Below are positions 60,095 through 64,000 of a stretch of DNA of 64,000 nt, one piece after another. The translations under genes and the position numbers were made by a program. Origin of the DNA: Bolinopsis microptera. Lineage: Eukaryota; Ctenophora; Tentaculata; Lobata; Bolinopsidae. The notes beneath the pieces are model-generated. The model was not told the DNA's origin. It saw nothing but the letters and a program-made list of their open reading frames with translations, and made no database searches. The stretch is taken from contig NC_087075.1 in assembly GCF_026151205.1 (NCBI RefSeq), forward strand, positions 11,950,303 through 12,014,302, written 5' to 3'. The stretch's first letter is position 1. Every line of letters begins with the position of its first letter.

Positions 60095-60560
60095 AACAGG
60101 TTCATTACAGACTGAATTGTGATTAGGGACATAGTATAACAAATTATCGTAATATGTAAGTATAATCATTACTTGACACGCCAATTTCCCAAAGTCCCAA
60201 TATAACGAGCAGTGCTCTTTTCATATACGTAGCAAGTTAGGCAAATAATTATATAAATATCATATAAGTATACTATTTGCCTCATATTTACACTGGACAG
60301 TTAAACAATAATGATAATTATAAAACACTGATAAAATGAAATGTACACTATTTATAACAAACGGGCTCATTACAAACTGATTTGTGGTTAGACTTAGTGA
60401 CATATTATAACAAACCATTTTAAACTGGACAGTTAGGCAATTATAATGGTATTCATAAAGCACCGATTACGTATGCCCAAGACTGCTGGGTAGCATGGGG
60501 GCCGGTTGTCTTGGGGTTATTAGGTTATTGTTATTGTGTTCCACGTGCTGTAGGCATTTT
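60095..60560. repeat. Local duplication plus partial third copy of the duplicated segment
   Basis: The block ttcattacagactgaattgtg…ataacaaa (60100-60151) recurs at 60368-60416, and the ggacagttaaacaa block also occurs twice. At 60440-60560 the sequence gtgttccacgtgctgtaggcatt and its flank match the intron sequence at 42430-42525 of unit 1. This marks a decayed third unit. Confidence 0.6.
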
Positions 60561-60654
60561 TGGATTCCTATGCCTACGGCATAGGAAACTGCAAAGTTAA
60601 AATTACAAAGTAAAAATTACTTTTATTCGGCCCAAAATAAGACTTTTTGGGATA

Positions 60655-60770
60655 ATTGACTTGGTGTGCCACACTGTCTTGGTGTGCCACACTGTCTTGG
60701 TGTGCCACACTGTCTTCGTGTGCCACACTGTCTTCGTGTGCCACACTGTCTTCATGGTGTGCCAAACTCA
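60655..60770. repeat. 18-bp minisatellite upstream of the class A receptor
   Basis: About six copies of gtcttggtgtgccacact (later units cttcg). Frames through it (VCHTVL / HEDSVA) are by-products. It lies about 160-270 bp before the receptor ATG. Confidence 0.92.
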
Positions 60771-60862
60771 ACTGATTTTTCATTTAATGTCAGCCAGATT
60801 GAATTTTAGACCATTTTTCAAACTAAAGTTTTGTGCTATTTATGTTGTAATCGTTGAAGCGA

Positions 60863-60870
60863 TGACGTCA
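60863..60870. promoter_or_regulatory. CRE palindrome TGACGTCA
   Basis: A perfect CREB/ATF-type site 58 bp before the receptor start codon. Function is inferred from the motif and position only. Confidence 0.35.
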
Positions 60871-60927
60871 CTGACATGTAACTTTTTATTTATGTGCAGG
60901 TTTTCGACCGAATAGATTCACGAAATC

Positions 60928-62064
60928 ATGATAAGGTTCCTAAACTGGGGGTTTCATAGCTCTCCGCCTAGTGATCAAGAGCTCATATTTTTAAAAGTGT
61001 GGATGGGAATAGTACTTTTTACTTCTCTCAGCGGGGACAGTATCATCCTTTTAGCAACCATAAAATACAGGGCCATCAAGCAGCACAAGGTGGTGATAGC
61101 TGTTATGCAGCACATGGCAGTTTGTGATCTAGTGCACACGATTTTTAGAGTGATACCCAAGATTCTGGTAACCTACATTGGTCCTGATGATCTCTTCTCC
61201 TCTTACCTGGGTGAGACGCTGTTCTGTCATGTTCAAGGAAATATGACGTGGTTAACCAATACAGTGACCATTATGTTAACCTGTGCTTTAACGATCCTGA
61301 AGCTCGTGATAGTGAAGTATCCTCTCAAAACACGCTCCTGGTCCTCCAAGTTTGGACACAAAATCTGTACTGCTATGTGGCTTCTATTTCTGGGGTTGTA
61401 TGCTCCAGTCTTGGTGATGAAAATGATCCACTACTCGAATGTTAGGTTTGATAACATCTCCTCATCTTGCTGGTTTCAATCTGGACAATTTCCCGACTGG
61501 TTAGCATGGTATTCTTTTATCAGTAATTGTCTCATTACTGGCTCCTCTTTCCTGATAGTCATAGTTAGTTCGGTAATTTTGCTGGTTGTTGCGAAAAAAG
61601 CAGCAGATAGACACGGTAACAGACTGCGTTGGGAGGGAATATCTACTGTATTGCTGACTGTGGGGGTGCTGTTAGTCTCCCAGCTACCATTCATGTTCCT
61701 GTCGTACTTCATTGTTTTCCTACCTAATGTACGATTAGTTGCTTTTATTAGCCTCACATACCTGAACATAATGGCAAACTTCTTTATATATGCTCTGACT
61801 CTAAGTAGTTTTAGAGCCTTTCTGAAACTAAAAATTATCCAAATCCTGTCCTCGGTCAGACCGGCCACTATAGAACAAAGAACCAACCCAAAAGCTGCTC
61901 CCAACCCAAAAGCTGCTCCCAACCCAAAAGCTGCTCCCAACCCAAAAGCTGCTCCAGCAGAAGAAGTAGGTGAAACGTCTCTTATTCCGCCGATCCAGCT
62001 ACAAGGACTGCAGACTTCAGAGAATATAGAGCCCAACATACTGATACAGGACACTTCTCTTTAG
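60928..62064 (+). CDS. Divergent rhodopsin-like (class A) 7TM receptor, 378 aa
   Basis: Single exon with the ATG in frame after a possible 5'-UTR acceptor (tatgtgcag| at 60899). Seven helices: TM1 about 21-45 with GD in place of the usual GN; TM2 with AVCDLVH (Asp67, the sodium-site position); Cys100 and Cys181 as the likely TM3-loop 2 disulfide; TM3 ending LKLVIVKYPL, so the DRY arginine is missing; TM6 with SQLPF instead of CWxP; TM7 with NIMANFFIYAL, a relaxed NPxxY. The C-tail carries four copies of NPKAAP from an 18-bp coding repeat (61888-61959). There is no signal peptide. It is not closely related to the LDL-A receptors around it. Ligand unknown. The gene is bracketed by ~65-bp direct repeats (60585-60655 and 62268-62333). 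Confidence 0.82.
   Translation: MIRFLNWGFHSSPPSDQELIFLKVWMGIVLFTSLSGDSIILLATIKYRAIKQHKVVIAVMQHMAVCDLVHTIFRVIPKILVTYIGPDDLFSSYLGETLFCHVQGNMTWLTNTVTIMLTCALTILKLVIVKYPLKTRSWSSKFGHKICTAMWLLFLGLYAPVLVMKMIHYSNVRFDNISSSCWFQSGQFPDWLAWYSFISNCLITGSSFLIVIVSSVILLVVAKKAADRHGNRLRWEGISTVLLTVGVLLVSQLPFMFLSYFIVFLPNVRLVAFISLTYLNIMANFFIYALTLSSFRAFLKLKIIQILSSVRPATIEQRTNPKAAPNPKAAPNPKAAPNPKAAPAEEVGETSLIPPIQLQGLQTSENIEPNILIQDTSL
61888..61959 (+). repeat. 18-bp coding repeat (NPKAAP)x4
   Basis: Four nearly perfect copies of aacccaaaagctgctccc in the receptor C-tail. Multiples of 18 keep the frame, so length changes would be tolerated. Confidence 0.93.
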
Positions 62065-62267
62065 TTCACATCTTTTCATCAAGAACAGTTTAGTTTTACA
62101 AACCCAGAAAACCATACCGGCTGGTGCGGGCTCGCTAGAGGTGCTTTTTTTAAACAGCCGGTTTGAGCTCGCGCGCGACATTAAGTACAGTGATTGCACG
62201 CGTGACGCATTACAATCTTCAACTCTTCAAGCAGCACGTGACGCAATTCAGCCAATCAGAGGATAGG

Positions 62268-62333
62268 AATCCGCAAAGTTAGAGTTGCGAGCTTTTATTC
62301 GGCCCAAAATAAGACTTTTCTGGATAACTCAAA
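62268..62333. repeat. Direct repeat of the sequence upstream of the class A receptor
   Basis: cgcaaagttagagttg…cttttattcggcccaaaataagactttt matches 60585-60655. The two copies flank the 1.6-kb receptor segment in the same orientation. Confidence 0.7.
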
Positions 62334-62512
62334 TTCTACGTTTTCCTAAATTGTGCTCCCATGGAGCCAACGTTCAATTTACGAGACGAACATTTTGGAA
62401 AAAACTGGAAGTCTCTATTTCTTTTACTTTCGGAGGTAAACCCTAGCCGGCAATGTTTCCTGGAAATGACGTCACCCGGTCACCTGCCAAGAGGATCACA
62501 AAGTTCATTTTT

Positions 62513-64000
62513 CCATGTCTAACAAATATGGAGACTTCTCTCATCCACTCAATATTATCAATATCAATCACAATGCAAATAGAACGAAAGATGTTTGTCG
62601 ATTTCCAGTTAACGCTATGGATCTTGTGCATAAAATACTTCTTGCACCTTCATGGGTAGGATCAATCTCTGAAGTACCCTGGTTCTGCAAAATCGATGTA
62701 AAAAATTACTGCAACACAAATTCTGAATGCCTGACAGACGAATATGGCTGTACCAACAGCTGTATGGATTTCTTCTTCTGTCCAAAACGCACTAGATGTA
62801 TTACTTTTCCACAGTTGTGTGATGGTAAGAATGATTGTCTTGATGGCGCAGATGAGTGTTTATGTGAGGGTTTTGTGGAAGTAGAATGTCCTATTATAGA
62901 TTCTAGTATTTGCTTGTCACGAAAAGAATATTGTGACACAAAACACATCTTTTCAGAGTTAAACTATTAATGCACCTTTCGTAATGTTGAGTCTGTTCAC
63001 TGCTCTGCAGTTTCGGATAATAAAAACCGTCTCATCAACCCTATCAACCGATGCCTGAACTACACTATATCGTACACCTCTTCGAATTCGATAATGATGA
63101 AGATATTTCCAGCTACTGTAAAACAAATTGCTCTGAGACTCCTGACTTTGATGATGAAAATGGGATAAGTTTTGGCTAAACTGGCTTTCGTTTCTATTGC
63201 TACCTCAATACCTTTGAGAGTACAGAGTGGGTGTCTCCTGATAAAACTTGTGGTAATATCAAACACTGCTCCAACGGGCGTGACGAATGTGATCCCTGTA
63301 ACTCAGATGGGTTATCCAATCTCCTCATCAGTTCTTACTTTCTGCTTATTTTCACAGCTTTTGCAGGAGTCTCAGCGATAGTCCTGAACTTGAGAGGGGG
63401 GATCAGATGCTTCAACAGCACTCCCTCCACATCAACCGGCAAAGTTGACAGATTCTTGTGTCTCCAGGTTCTTTTCTTTGATGGTAGTATGGGTCTGTAT
63501 AACTGTGGTATTGTGGTCGCAGCCCTGATTCTACTGGCAACTACTGTTTTCAAGATGAAAGTTGGAGATCAAGCATTTTCTGCCAGGCACTTGGACTGAC
63601 ATTCTCAATAGCTTCACATGGATCCCTCAGTGCAATAGCCCTTATGAGTGTAGTCAGATGTGTGTACATCATCAAACCAAACTTAAGACATTATTAATAA
63701 CATCTGCAATACTTTTTGCCATAAATGTGATCAATGCATTGATTCCCATCCTTCCTTTGGTTGCCATACAAAACATCTTCCGCACAGAGGTATTCTTTAA
63801 AAATTTGCTAGATAACCCCTTCATCAGTTCTAGCTATGTAAACATGACCTGGTTTGACCACATACATGAAAGATATTACTCTAACAAAACTGATCTGTAC
63901 ACAACTGTCAGGAACCTCAACATTATCACCAGTAAAGACATATGATATCATAGAGTTCAGATATTATGGAAACACCCGTCTCTGTGTTCACAACGTCTTT
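62513..64000 (+). pseudogene. LDL-A / 7TM receptor, copy 3, broken and cut by the window end
   Basis: Similarity to copy 2 starts at about its residue 75, so the signal peptide is missing. The LDL-A1 region is well kept ([14 protein letters not shown]). Then there is a stop at the NYSC position near 62968. A deletion near 63175 removes the whole second LDL-A module, joining FDD.NG directly to RFYC. Further small losses near 63535, 63660 and 63940 shift the 7TM frame. It shares the segment reading [12 protein letters not shown] with copy 1 but not copy 2, so it is closer to copy 1 in the ectodomain. It lies on the same strand as the other copies. Confidence 0.8.

Overview
This window looks like nuclear DNA from an early-branching marine animal. 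It is AT-rich, has short GT-AG introns, long gene-poor stretches, non-autonomous DNA transposons and many minisatellites. A cnidarian is the best guess. The evidence is that the RFX protein is clearly metazoan (RFX4/6 type) and that LGR-like receptors with LDL-A modules but no leucine-rich repeats are known from invertebrates. The sequence alone does not fix the phylum. No prokaryotic features, rRNA or convincing tRNA were seen.

Layout. Bases 1-33,000 are gene-poor: an endonuclease-domain fragment of a mobile element (113-784), a TA-flanked terminal-inverted-repeat element (1092-1886), a 9-bp minisatellite (2284-2526), a possible minus-strand single-pass membrane protein gene (7769-9374), a second inverted-repeat element (15345-15886), several near-perfect hairpins including a perfect 52-bp palindrome (24409-24460), a ~180-bp satellite array (26299-27250) and a small three-exon plus-strand gene (29429-30242). 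From 35,567 to 47,422 an 18-exon RFX-family transcription factor gene can be reconstructed. Every exon joins in phase, giving about 729 residues, and a perfect X-box (the RFX binding site) lies 560 bp upstream of its ATG. An LDL-A/7TM receptor copy (43,159-45,939) lies inside the last long intron of RFX on the same strand.

The segment from RFX intron 13 to the end of RFX, including the nested receptor, has been duplicated in tandem (unit 1 about 41,185-47,650; unit 2 about 47,668-59,930). In unit 2 the RFX exons are decayed but the receptor is intact (54,939-57,233, 764 aa). A third receptor copy (62,513 to the window end) is broken. Between them lies a different rhodopsin-like receptor (60,928-62,064).

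The most unusual observation is the 53-bp minisatellite. Each unit is a copy of the RFX exon-15 splice acceptor plus the first ~26 coding bases of that exon. There are 7 extra units before the real exon in unit 1 and about 97 in unit 2 (48,099-53,240), so the locus carries an array of about a hundred potential 3' splice sites. Two other RFX splice junctions (exon 11 donor, exon 16 end) are also locally duplicated, the latter as an in-frame 27-nt microexon. Splice-junction duplication therefore seems to recur at this locus.
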